Shown here in pieces: positions 21,843-32,289 of a DNA stretch of 64,000 nucleotides. Below the pieces are notes generated by a model, which did no database searches, had not been told where the DNA came from, and saw only the letters and a program-made list of their open reading frames with translations. The stretch comes from Triatoma infestans (Eukaryota > Arthropoda > Insecta > Hemiptera > Reduviidae), in NCBI GenBank assembly GCA_011037195.1, contig JAAEAF010002812.1, positions 1 to 64,000 of the forward strand, in the 5' to 3' direction. Position 1 is the stretch's first letter; each line of letters begins with the position of its first letter. The translations under genes and the position numbers were made by a program.

Positions 21843-22435
21843 ATATGATAAGGGCGGTTAGTGGCAATTGGGTAAGAATTTTAATTATTTTGAATGGTAC
21901 GTAACTAATCAAATATTGTTGAATATTTGGTTATTAATTATAGGATTTTTGAGAAACATCCAATGGAGTGATCTATTGAATAAATTTTCCTTTTATATAT
22001 AATTGACATAAGATTTCAAAATATTCATTTTAATATTGATTTGGTTTATGTTTTAATAAGGAACAACTTATAATCAGTTTTAAAAGCGGAAATATATCTA
22101 CCTGTGTATCTGAAAGTAATAAAAATAATTCATATTGAACAAATCAATTACCTATTTGTATATTTGTTCTGTTAGCTTAGTTATGTTTGCATTAATGATG
22201 TATAAACGCAATATTATATGTGCCCAGTATAAATACTAATAAATGTAATTTAGCGACTAGATGTAATATTGGATAGAGAATCCAATATTGAACTTCTGTA
22301 GTAATACTAAACTTTACAAACAGTTAAGTACAAAAATTTTAATAATAATTGCTAGTGTGTGTTAGTATTCCACATCAGATTCTCCTTTAATTTCTTTCAA
22401 TGTTGTAAGAAGTAAAATTTTAGCACAAGAAAGTG
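21843..22435. other. AT-rich, no gene recognised
   Basis: Nothing supportable. 22258-22290 contains a short direct repeat (ATATTGGATAGAGAATCCAATATTG has inverted ends). Confidence 0.35.
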
Positions 22436-22439
22436 GTTA

Positions 22440-24345
22440 TCCCTATCTCACGGCTTCCCTCTTTGGCACACCCCAAACAGCTTTGTCAAGAATTTTTTCT
22501 CCTAAGGTGAGTATTAGAAAGAGAGTAGCGGCTACTCTGACCCTAAGGCATATTTAGCCTAAAAGTCTTATGTCATTCCTCCTAAAAACTTTGAAAAGGT
22601 TGGTGGATAGGTATATTACTGATGCTCCTTTGAAGGATCAACCACTCCATCCAAACCAACGCTTATACAATTGGAAAATCGACCGAGACTACTTTGCATT
22701 GTCTGGTCGATAGGATAGAATCTGCTCTAGAGAAAAGGAATGTGCTTCAGGGTGTTTCTCTGTTGTTGAAGGGGCATTTGAGAGAGTATCGTTCGATGCT
22801 CTTCAAGATTCCCTAGGTCCAAAAGGTATACATCCCGTTTTAATTAACTGGATAGGTATTTATTTAGGGATTATAGTTAGATTAGATTCTGTGTGTCAGC
22901 TACCCAAACCTACGCCACTGCGACCCCCATGGGTCTATTGTGACCCACGATCTAGGCATCCATAGCACTCTCCCTAGACGGATTTTTGGTTGCAAGGGGA
23001 GAGAGCCCCTGAGAGGTCCGAGGAGTACCCACACTCTCTCCTTTTGGTAACGTCGAAGAATTGTAAGTAAGAATTGAAGGATTACTCCCAAGATGAAATT
23101 TTGGATATATAGTATGTTTATTAAACCTACGTTATTATATGTGTCTGTGGTGTGGTGGCGTCGCATTGAAATAAGATCCGCTAGGCTGCTCCTTGAGGAT
23201 ATTCAACGCTTGGCTTGTCTAGCGGTGGCCGGTGCGACGCCAACAGCTGCTATAGAGACTTTGTAGGGAATCTCACCGATTTTGTGGTGGTAAAAAACCT
23301 GGCAACGAAAGCCTGTTATAGAATTGAACAGGCGAGTTTTTTGCGTAAGTGATATTGTCATTCTACAATTCATTGCGAGATGTTTTTAAAGATATCTATT
23401 AAAGGTTTTCCTTCTGACAGAATGTTGAAGACTTTTGTTTTCTATCATTCTTACAGTATCAGGTTACCTTCTAGGGAAGTTTGGTAAGAGTGGGGTGTGT
23501 TTCCTGATAATTACCTTCGGTGGCACACGGACGGTTCCAGAATGTATGGTAGGTTTTGAGCTGCGGTCTATTTGAGACAGGAGATCACTGGCAAATGGAG
23601 CATGTTTTGCAGACTGAGGTTTATGCTATTCATTGTGTATCTTGGATGAGAGGGTATGTAACACTAACATAAAAGGTGTTTGTGTCTGCTCGGACAGCCA
23701 AGCTGCGTTGAAGGCGCTGGGCTCTTGTATCTTCATTTCCAGGTTGGTAAAGAAATGTTCTAAAAGACTGGAAGAGCTTTCTTCTTTGAAGGATGTGATT
23801 TTAATCTGGGTACCAGGTCATATGGGTATTTTTAGGAATGAGTTGGATAGGTTTGCCAAAAATTAGGCGCCTATTTTCCTTACATTGGTTTCGAGCCTGC
23901 TGTTGGTATGTCTTCAGGCTCATGCTGTCAAGCTTCGATCATGGACAATTCACAATTTCATTCATCCCTATCGATAAGCATTTGGGTTGTCAGCGGTAAT
24001 GATGCTCGATGGGGGGGGGGTTTACAGACCCGTCTCACGCATTTGGTTGGATCCCTTCCTGGGACTTTTGTGGTTTAAGGAGACACCTCTTCGTATTGGG
24101 GGCATGACATTTTTCTCCTATGTGAGACACAGGAGGAAACACCCTCCTGTGTCTCACATCTAACTTATGACAGATTGCTTGGGTTGTGAGGAAATTAGCT
24201 TCAGTACCTTTGGTCGGAACAGGATGTATGCGGGAGAACTTAGGCTATTTCCCTTTGAGGTGATTGTCCTATTTGTTCGGACTGCAGTGAATCGGAAATT
24301 GGTTTAACAGGCGTTTCAGTACACTCTTCCTTCCCTTTCTCACTC
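22440..24345 (+). pseudogene. LINE RT-RNase H remnant (second RNase H LINE family)
   Basis: 22640-22880 encodes the RT block YTIGKSTETTLHCLVDRIES, then AFERVSFDALQDSLGPKG and PVLINWI. A ~180-bp foreign segment (22880-23060) and loss of the YADD region follow. 23090-23260 reads FIKPTLLYVSVVWWRR and RLACLAVAGATPTAAIETL, the RT tail. 23515-23865 is RNase H: WHTDGSRM, CSDSQAALKALGSC and IWVPGHMGIFRNELDRFAKN. The sequence then decays to a 3' UTR at about 24345. Stops and frameshifts are present throughout. The minus fragment at 43985-44520 is the same family. Confidence 0.8.
24120..24159 (+). other. Perfect 17-bp hairpin inside the LINE remnant
   Basis: ATGTGAGACACAGGAGG at 24120-24136 is matched exactly by its reverse complement at 24143-24159, with loop AAACAC. 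It probably arose by a template-switch inversion. Confidence 0.9.
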
Positions 24346-24829
24346 TCTGAACTAATAAGATTAGAAGCGGAGATAAAGAGGAATCCTGAGGCAGCCAGCA
24401 GCAGGAATCCTGAGGCTTCCTTCCAGATACAACCGGAAGGAATGTAGGAGATTTATCGGGTGAGGCAAAGGCATGCCTTCGATTTGAATGATAAAAGTGA
24501 ATCCATCGAATAGAAAAATTTTAAAATATCTGTTTTGGTACAAGTTTTTGAATATTAATTGATTGTCAACATCAATTAATGCTGACACCACCAATCTCTG
24601 GTGTCAACATTAATTTTTCCACATTTCGATTACTGTAGTGCCGTTCACGATGTAGTCACATATTCAAAAGCTTTAGTGAAATCAAATTGTATCATTATAG
24701 TTAGCTTTCTGTGGTCTACGGCCTGCTTAATGTCATGGGTCACTTTAATTAAAGCTGACTGTGTGTGCTATTCCTGATCTAAATACTATGTAACTTAATC
24801 ACAACTCTAGAGAAAATTGTGCACTCACA
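24346..24829. other. No gene recognised
   Basis: 24375-24425 has a short direct repeat of GAATCCTGAGGC. 24645-24790 weakly resembles RT-region coding text on the plus strand, but no motif is certain. Confidence 0.35.
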
Positions 24830-25075
24830 GATGTCTTCTTATTTAGAAAGCAATTAATTATTCGATCCACGTCAATCCGGCATCAGTTCACTCATGGGTT
24901 GTTCAAAAGTGGTCAAAGTTTAATACAAATAAATCCACTTTTGTAGTCTATAGTTCCGCTAGTTATATAACTAATTTGAGCAATATTCCTTATATTTTAT
25001 TCAATGATTCTAAAATAAAATTTTCTAATAAATTAAAATATCTTGGTATTACGGGTAGATTAAACCTTGTCATGG
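24830..25075 (+). pseudogene. LINE RT thumb fragment
   Basis: WSKFNTNKSTFVVYSSAS, then IPYILFNDSKIKF and NKLKYLGITG match the post-YADD region of LINE RTs (KYLGI). It has no other domains and is truncated by a family H block at about 25076. Confidence 0.72.
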
Positions 25076-25132
25076 AAATATTTGCTGTGAGGTCCCTTGA
25101 GTGAGAAAATAATGTTTTTAGCGATGATTTTG

Positions 25133-25163
<31 letters not shown>

Positions 25164-26063
25164 AACAAATACTTCAAAAACAAAAAATCGCAGGAAGCTC
25201 AAACTTGGTATTCCGTTTAGGTGCGACCACCGCATTAGACGCGAAAATTTCGGCCAAACTTCATCAATCGGAAATGCGACTTTACTGAATTTTTTTGTTT
25301 CAGTTTTTGGCAAATTTTTCTTTGAACTTCGACTAATAACACACATAAGTGCCTATCATTTTAATTTGAAACATTTTCCTAGGAAAACTTATTTTTTTCA
25401 GTGTGTGTGTGTGTGTGTGTGTGGTGTGGTGTATGTATGTAAACATCATAACTCAAAAACAAAATATCGCAGAAAGTTCAAAGTTGATATTTTAGGTATA
25501 AGGTTTAGGTATCACCATGGGATCCGGCAGTAAGTTATCTCTCCAAACTAACTGAAAGTACCACTTTACTGAACGTTTTTTTTACTTTTTTGCGATTTTC
25601 TTTAACTATACACACAAAGAGCTACAACTTTTATTTGGAACATTTCTCCGGGGAAATTCATTTCAGGGTTCCTTTGGGGGGAGAGGATGGATTAGGTTTT
25701 CTTTTAAAGGTGCTAGTTCACTTTATTACACAATTCTATCATCTAAATAATATTAATTATAATTAAATTTGTTGGTGAAATTCCTAGTTTGAAGAAAATC
25801 GGATGACCGGAAATGCGTTTTTACTGAAAAGTATTTTTCAGTTTTCTGCTATTTTCTCTAAAACGGCTCCAAAGATTTTTCTTTTAAACTAGTATGTGAA
25901 CTACACATAACAAGAGCAACAACTTTTATTTGCAACGTTTCTTCGGGTAAAACCGTTTATGGGGGCTTTTGCGGGGAGGGATGGGTTATATCTTCCTCTA
26001 AAGTGCTATTTCAATTTATTATATAATTGTGCCACCTAAATAACAATAAATAGAATTAAATAT

Positions 26064-26466
26064 TGTAACGCAGCGACTGGCGCCAGGAGAGGAAGCAGGT
26101 ACCTCAAGTTCTCCTAGTGGCTGCTAGAAACCGCTGGCGGCGCGCACTAGCTCTTTCTAGAATAATCGAGAACCTTCCGTGCCCTTCTCCACTGCTATAA
26201 AAGGTGAACAACTGCTGTTGTCGAGTGAGTTTACAGAGAATCTTGTTACAAACGGAGTGCGCGTTTGTGAAAAGTGTATAAAAAGTGAAATAAGAGAATT
26301 TTTGTTGGTTTAAACTGTGAATTAATCGCTATTAATTGTTGTATTTGTAATTTATTGTGTGAAACAATAAATTGATGTTTTTCTTATTGAAGGTTAGAGT
26401 GTTTTATCTAAACGATCCCACTTAGAAACCAGTTGCAGTAGCTAGTTTCGAGGGAAAAACGTAACA
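26064..26466 (+). mobile_element. Solo LTR with 4-bp target duplication and heat-shock-type promoter
   Basis: 403 bp beginning TGTAACG and ending CGTAACA, a perfect 7-bp terminal inverted pair. It is flanked by ATAT on both sides (26060-26063, 26467-26470), and removing it restores the family H sequence GAATTAAATATGTTGCC. Inside are a CTGGCGCCAG palindrome (26077-26086), HSE-like TTC/GAA units (26155-26187), TATAAAAGG (26196-26204) and a poly(A) signal AATAAA (26366-26371), so U3-R-U5 order is visible. No internal region or partner LTR is nearby. Confidence 0.88.
26155..26204 (+). promoter_or_regulatory. Heat-shock element array plus TATA box in the solo LTR
   Basis: In a strict 5-bp register the triplets are TTC 26155, GAA 26160, aTC 26165, GAA 26170, TTC 26175, tgc 26180, TTC 26185. 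Five of seven fit the alternating nGAAn/nTTCn code bound by HSF trimers, all with correct orientation, and a sixth differs at one base. TATAAAAGG follows at 26196-26204. HSF binding is inference from the motif. Confidence 0.75.
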
Positions 26467-26930
26467 ATATGTTGCCAATATTTCGAGTTTGAAGAAAATT
26501 TGTTGATCGGAAGTGCGTTTCTACTGAACAGTTTTTTCCATTTCCGCTGTTTTCTCCGTAAAAACCCCAACGAATTTCATTGAATTTAATACACTAACTG
26601 TGAATATAGAGATCTATCACTTTTATTTGAAACTTATTTTTTGAGAAATATGCTTTCTTCAAAAAAGGAATTTTACTTTATCCCATTGATGTAAAGCCAA
26701 GTGAAGTGAAGCCAAGCATTAAGTAGAAATGACAAGTTTTGAAAAAAAAAATTGTCTATTACAATCTTGTTAACTGCAGTAAGAGAAAGTCATGTGAGTG
26801 TTTCATACCAGAATTGATCCCTATGTAGGTATTCGTGTTTATTTCTGTCTGCCCGACTGACATTATATTAACAAATATACTAACAGAACATATGCATAAA
26901 TGCATATGGTAAATGATAATCCCTCTGAAG

Positions 26931-27314
26931 CTATTTGCTGTTTGCTTGTAATAAAGGCATTTTTTTCCCAATATAGGTCTCTAAGAATCCTTTCAAATGA
27001 GGATTTTTAAGTTTGTGGAAAGGGATATCTGCTCTAACCAAAGCCCGACACAGATCTGTACTCAGAGTAGACTTACTTGATGATGGAGATGTAAGGAAGG
27101 CTTGATAGGACGTCCTCTCTTTCTTTCTGTTTTTATTCTCTATGTGCGATCCGGTGGCAATATGTTGGGTGACTTGGGAACGTTGAGAGCAAGAAACGCG
27201 CTTGTCACAAGCTGTGCAGTACAAAATGTCTCCATCACTTCGAAAAAGTTCTGCTGGAAACTCGCGAAGATATTTAGCAACCAGTTGTCTGTTTGAGGCC
27301 GATGTTCGTGGCAT
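26931..27314 (-). pseudogene. hAT-like transposase N-terminal zinc finger (CGGBP1-like)
   Basis: The start is chosen at the Met of MPRTSASNRQLV (27314); an in-frame upstream Met (27335) is less likely. It reads LREFPAELFRSDGDILYC, TACDKRV, SQVTQHIATGSHIENKNRK, a C2H2 BED-type finger (Cys2 then two His), followed by LCRALVRADIPFHKLKNP and FLETYIGKKMPLL. The order matches the N-terminal part of insect hAT transposases and the hAT-derived CGGBP1 protein family. The frame ends at 26931-26933 after about 127 codons, where the catalytic core should begin, so it is a fragment or a short derived protein. The frame is fully open, which is unusual in this window. Confidence 0.72.
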
Positions 27315-27924
27315 TTCACCCAAAAAAGAATACACTAAGTGACCGAACGAAATGAATTGGACACTTCAACGAACGAGCTGAAAGAACAGACAACGTCAGA
27401 CAACTTCAAAGAACTAACAAGTGCCCGTCACTGTTTAGCAGCATTCTGTGTAAATTACAATAACCATTGTACCCACTGTGATTCACAGCCCTACAGTCTG
27501 TGGTTCACAGTTCCTGTCAACCACATTATGAAAATATGCCCAAAATGAAAAATATGAAAAAATATATACATATTTTGATTAAATATGTAGAAATATTTAT
27601 TTATTTTGATCAAATATGCATAAATATGCGATAACATCCAAATATGTGAAAATATGTGAAATAAAAGTAGACTCAAACGGCTTAAAAAGTGTCAGTATGA
27701 ATACTTCTAGTTGAAAAACGTCTGTAAATTGCCTAGAAAAAAATATGTAATTACATACGAATCCGTTGCCTAGTAATAACACACCAATATGATTTAAGGA
27801 GAACTGAGTTTGAAGATAACCAATAAAAACAAAAATGTGATCTTAATGAATTTTTTTTTTTGAGTTATTCGTAATTACAATGAAAATGTTATCAGCTATT
27901 TACATTAAACTTCATATAGATTAG
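27315..27924. other. AT-rich flank of the hAT fragment
   Basis: 27535-27665 is dense in AAATATG words, like subterminal repeats bound by hAT transposases; that role is inference. Otherwise nothing is recognised. Confidence 0.45.
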
Positions 27925-28066
27925 GTCCGACGCAATGTAACACCAACGGAGGAAGCTATAGTCGGTGGTAGCGCATCTAGGAAGCCGAAGACCGGAACTA
28001 AACGACAAGGGAAGTGCGGCTTGACAAGCCTTGACCCTTTATGGGCTGTTGCGCCATAGTTTTTTT
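27925..28066 (-). repeat. GC-rich SINE-like or retroelement tail fragment
   Basis: The minus strand begins CTATGGCGCAACAGCCCATA, then AAGGGTCAAGGCTTGTCAAG and TAGTTCCGGTCTTCGGCTTC. The composition and the GGCGCAACAGCCC phrase look like a dispersed insect repeat, but the family is unknown to me. Confidence 0.4.
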
Positions 28067-28129
28067 TTGTTTTTTGCACAGTTAGCATTCCACAAAATCT
28101 ATTCTCCAAAATTGCACTTTCGCTTAATC

Positions 28130-29300
28130 AGAATTTTCTTCAAATTTGGAATGCTAGCAATAAATATAATGCAATTTTCTCGATAACAACCCTAACAAAT
28201 TTCGGTATACTAACTATAAAATTAGGCAAATTACAATTTTGTAAACTACAGTAAGAGAAAGTCGTATGAGTGTTTCATGGATGATCTTTTCCATATGGGA
28301 ATTTTTAGGATATTTTAATTTACTTTTTTGTTGACCAGTACTATTTATCTCTCTCGCGGTATTAAAAAAGTAAATAAATAATAATAAAAACATAATTTTT
28401 GCTGACAGAATGCGATCACAGTGAAGTATCCTGATGAGAAGCTAATCTCGCTTGATGTATTATCACTAACATCAATTCTGTCATTTCTAAATATTAAAAT
28501 GTTTAGCCAACACTAAATTTAATTTGAATAATCCAGTGTGTCATCCAATTTTTTTTTTTATACATATAATTAAAATGCCAATAAGAATCATTATTGTTAT
28601 ACTTCATTTGAGAACACTTTATGCTAAGAATATTCTAATTGATGGCAAGCTAGAATGCAGTTTGAAATAGTTTCAATTTTTTGCTTCCTTATATTGTAGA
28701 ACGCTTGATCTGTTGGTGATTATGAAAGAGTTTTGAGAAAAAAATCTACAAAAAAAAAATCTGGTGTGAAACACTCATTCCACTTTCTCTTACTGCAGCA
28801 TCCAGAATTATAATTGGCAAATTTTTTTTGGAATTTATAATTTGTACTAAATGTTTACTTGTCTTCAATTCTACACCAATAGGAAAAAATCTTAATTTAA
28901 TAAAATGATTTGCTTGAAGAAAGCATTCTCATCCTAAACTTCTTAAATGAACTTTCTCAACAAAATAAAAGTTTCAAACAAAACTTATAGATCCCCAATA
29001 ATCATAAATGATAAAACAAATTAAAACAAAAAAATCCGTCAGAGAAAAACGCAGAAAACTGAAAAAAAAAAAAAAAAACTGTTCAGTAAAAACTCACTTC
29101 CGTTCAACCGATTTTACTTTTCAAACTCAGAATTTTGGCAACATATTTAATTCTAATTAATCGATAGAATTGTATAATAAACTGATATAGCACTTTATGA
29201 AGAAACACATAACCCCACCACTGCCCCAAAAACCGCCTTAATAGACAATTTTTTTTTTTCCCAGAGAAATGTTTCAAATAAACATTATAGCTCTTAATAT
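28130..29300. other. Family H scraps on both strands in AT-rich sequence
   Basis: 28130-28300 is a plus-strand right end (CAGTAAGAGAAAGTCGTATG). 28753-28797 is a minus right end (AAATCTGGTGTGAAACACTC, TTTCTCTTACTGCA). 29035-29290 is a minus module (ACTTCCGTTCAACCGATTTT). The remainder, 28300-28750 and 28800-29030, holds no recognised feature. Confidence 0.6.
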
Positions 29301-29539
29301 TTGTAATTGATATGGCTGGTGTTATTTTTGTTGTGGCTGGATGTGTAATTGATATATTTTTTTGGAAAGTTGTGGTAATTGAATTGTTAGACTGAGTTAT
29401 TTTTTGTTTGTTTCAGTCAAAAGAATTCAGAACTTATCTAGATTGACAATATGCTAAGCTAATTCGAATACTTTCAGATTTCCAATTGATGCCAAAACCA
29501 TAGTATCAAACGCTCTGTTAGTATCCAAAATGGTATACA

Positions 29540-29985
29540 AAGTTTTAAGTTTCTGTGATTTTTTTAGAAATTAAGTTTTCACCGGAAACACAAGTACAGT
29601 GCTGCTGTGAGTACGAACAATTGTAGTGTTTGTGTGTGTTTGAAACGAAAACTCTGAGAAACGAAAAATTGCAGAAAGCTAAAATTTGGTAGGTCCAAAA
29701 TACTATGATGATGGAGTTAGGGATACGCTGTATCGCAATTTATGTCTCTGTCCCTGTTGCGCTTGTACTAAGGGAGAGTGCCTGGCAGCGCTGCAGCTAA
29801 AGGATATTTTAGGATATTGTAGACCGACCGGTAAAATACCGGGGGAGATTAATTAGGGGCAATGAATTGGGGGAAATTGTGGGGGGGGGGATGGATAAAA
29901 AGCCAGATTGTCTTTAGGTCCCATCTCGATAGGCACCCATATATTTTAATAATAATAAAATAATACAGGTACTAACTAAGATATC
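29540..29985. other. Family H left-part scrap (29560-29700), then unassigned G-rich sequence
   Basis: AAGTTTTCACCGGAAACACA and AACGAAAAATTGCAGAAAGC are family H. 29700-29985 includes CTGGCAGCGCTGCAGC and a G10 run at about 29880, with no gene seen. Confidence 0.5.
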
Positions 29986-30373
29986 CGAGGAGCGGTCAAT
30001 AAAATGTACACTTTTTTTAAATCTTTTCCAACGTTTCGACAAATTTATTGTCTTCTTCAGGGATAAAGATAAAAAAAATTGTTAATCGGTGTTGGATATA
30101 TTTTCCATAAAACAAACTAAACTCAAATTATGTAATAAACAGAGAGAGTTTACTAACTATATGAGCTACGGTAGTTCATTACTACTATATGGTAGCTCAT
30201 ATAGTTAGTAACTCTCTCTGTTTATTACATAATTTGAGTTTAGTTTGTTTTATGGAAAATATATCTAACACCGATTAACATTTTTTTTATCTTTATCCCT
30301 GAAGAAGACAATAAATTTGTCGAAACGTTGGAAAAGATTTAAAAAAAGTGTACATTTTATTGACCGCTCCTCG
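29986..30373. mobile_element. Near-perfect long hairpin with hammerhead-like cores (Penelope-like end?)
   Basis: Arms 29986-30169 and 30192-30373 are near-exact reverse complements around a 22-nt loop. The outer ends CGAGGAGCGGTCAATAAAAT face each other, and homology extends weakly outward (AACTAAG). In the right arm CTGAAGA (30299-30305), a 5-bp stem GACAA/TTGTC with loop TAAAT, then GAAAC (30322-30326) reproduce the CUGANGA-stem II-GAAA core of hammerhead motifs known from Penelope-like elements and retrozymes. The left arm has the same on the minus strand. Stems I and III were not established. It could equally be a foldback MITE. Confidence 0.8.
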
Positions 30374-30429
30374 AGATCTCCTTTAGTTGTTATTAGATCG
30401 GTCGAGAATCTTCATTAACATAATAGATA

Positions 30430-30860
30430 CTACAATCCCATCTGATATGAAGGTTTCGGAAAAAAATCCATCAACCGGAAGTGTGTTCTTTACTTTTTCA
30501 CGATTTTATCGAAAGCGGTTCCAACGATTTTCTTTAAACTTCCTATACTATTTACATACATAAATATTATCACTTTTATTTAAAACATTTTCCCGGGAAA
30601 ATTGATTTTTTAGGAGGGTTCTGGGGTGAACAATAATGTTAAGCTTCCCTATAAAGTACCAACCAGTTCAGTACAATGTATGGTTCTACCATGTATATAG
30701 TTTTAATATACATTAGAAGTATTGATAGAATACCAAATTTGAATAGTTTTTTTCGACTTTTTTGAAATTTTCTTGAAATCGACTATGACGATTTCTTTTA
30801 AACTTGGAATACTAACTAACTGCACGATACAAACTTGGTAAATTATTTTTAGGCGGCTCT
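30430..30860 (+). repeat. Family H fragment
   Basis: CATCTGATATGAAGGTTTCG, TCAACCGGAAGTGTGTTCTT, GGTTCCAACGATTTTCTTTA, CCCGGGAAAATTGATTTTTT, CCCTATAAAGTACC and TACATTAGAAGTATTGATAG, in family order. No clear ends. Confidence 0.75.
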
Positions 30861-31055
30861 TAGGACGAATCTAAGCCGTCAAAATTCGATTGTGTTTGTT
30901 TTATTATACTTTAGAATTTAATCATTCTCTACCTGTCTCGTTTGAAGTTTAGTATAGTAGTAAGAAAAGTAATTAGAGTAATAGAAGTGGGCTTTAGTGG
31001 TTTTATGATTGTACAGATATTACATCAAGTTTGTGGTAAACAAACTATCCCATTC

Positions 31056-31340
31056 TTAAAAAATGAATAATAAAAGATTTCTCCTCTCTCTCTCTCTCTC
31101 TCTCTCTTTCATTCTCTCTCTGTGTAAGTGTAGGATGTGGGAAATAGAGTTGGAGGGAGAAGATATAATTTTGAAGTTCGCATTGTCGATGATTGTTCCA
31201 GCGAAGGCAATATTGGCATGATGAGGCGGAGCATGGGCAGGGCAATGAAGATCAATTGATACAGGCCATTGGTGGGCTTGTTCGTGCCACCAGGCTCGTA
31301 CCAACAGCGCTTTTAAATACTGGGGGGACAGTTTGACCAT
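31056..31340 (-). other. Unrecognised 94-codon ORF next to a (TC)n tract
   Basis: MVKLSPQYLKALLVRAWW, then HEQAHQWPVSIDLHCP, then AHAPPHHANIAFAGTIID. The first ~55 codons are GC-richer than the surroundings and read like protein. The end is merely the translated (TC)n microsatellite at 31081-31120 (Glu-Arg repeats). No domain is recognised. It may be a host exon, a processed pseudogene piece or chance. The upstream sequence has no clear splice or promoter signal. Confidence 0.25.
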
Positions 31341-32289
31341 ATCGATTCATTTAAATAGACTAGAATACGATGGAATGCGTGCAACCATACTATCCAATTA
31401 TAATGCCTCTTTATTCGCAAACATGTATTTTTTTTTTCAGAGGATTTGGCTTACAAATATAGCTATAATTAAGTTAGTACTTTTTCATTGTAAAATAATC
31501 GCAACAATTTTAATTAAATATAATATCAAAAAGAATGTTGTAATATATGAGGCAAAAGATAAAAGCACTGACTGAGGAACATTGGGTAATTATATTCTAC
31601 GTTCTTTTTTTTTTTGGTAAAGTATTTTTCATTTAATTCCCTTCTTTTGATCATATTTCATCAGTAGCTGCTGTATCCACCGCTGACAGGTGTTATTTAT
31701 TGAATAATAATATAATAAAAAAAAAATTCTAAAGTCTAGTAACTGTCAGTGAGGGTGATTTTATTAAAATAATGAAGCAGTGACTTTAATAATCGAGGGT
31801 TATGTCATCACCTCCTTTAGGGTTTTGTACCTACTAGAAACTTATATGTATCCTCATTTATTGCAAAAACTCTAAAACGAAAATTCACAGGAAGATCATC
31901 CGCATCTGACCCGAAGCTTTTGGGCAAAAGCAATTTAACTGGAAGTGCGGCTTTGCTGAATTTTGCTATTTTTCCGAAAACAGCTCCAAAGATTTTTTTT
32001 AATACTTTACTGCCCGTCTGATTATTCAAACAAGCCAAATAAGACGTAATTATTATTATTTTTTTCTTAAATCAATATTTAGAAAACATTTCTAACTGAT
32101 ATTGATTTTTATTTGATAATTTTTTTTGCTATTATTTCCGTGTTTACTACAGTGTGAATTTACTTCATGCCTGATTGGCGTGAAGATACATTTCTTCTAA
32201 TACTGAACCCGAATTTTTCTCGATACATGATGAGCAAGTTGTAACAGTGTTAATCCCGTTCACTTCCCATGGTAGGTTCTTTCCAACCG
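31341..32289. other. AT-rich; one family H scrap
   Basis: 31855-32040 resembles family H (AAAACGAAAATTCACAGGAA, TTTAACTGGAAGTGCGGCTT, CGAAAACAGCTCC). The rest shows no recognised feature. Confidence 0.45.

Larger units (their letters stand above)
25076..26830 (+). repeat. Long family H block with repeated internal modules
   Basis: It starts GAGGTCCCTTGAGTGAGAAA, followed by (GT)n at 25132-25161. Then come at least four modules of about 250-300 bp, each with a GGCTCCAACGATTTT-type line, ACTTTTATTTG, CCTCTAAAGTGCTATTTCA, AATTAGAATTAAAT and TGACCGGAAGTGCGTTTTTA. A second (GT)n lies at 25401-25440. It is interrupted by the solo LTR 26064-26466 and closes with the right end at 26775-26813 (CAGTAAGAGAAAGTCATGTG, AGTGTTTCATACCAGA). 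Confidence 0.82.

Noticed and set aside
24120..24159. Rho-independent-type terminator hairpin
   Set aside because: Wrong domain of life and no T-run follows; it lies inside a decayed LINE.
29979..30380. 7-bp target duplication AGATATC/AGATCTC around the long hairpin
   Set aside because: One mismatch, and the flanks themselves look like a weak outward continuation of the inverted repeat (AACTAAG/CTTTAGTT), so it is not reliable.
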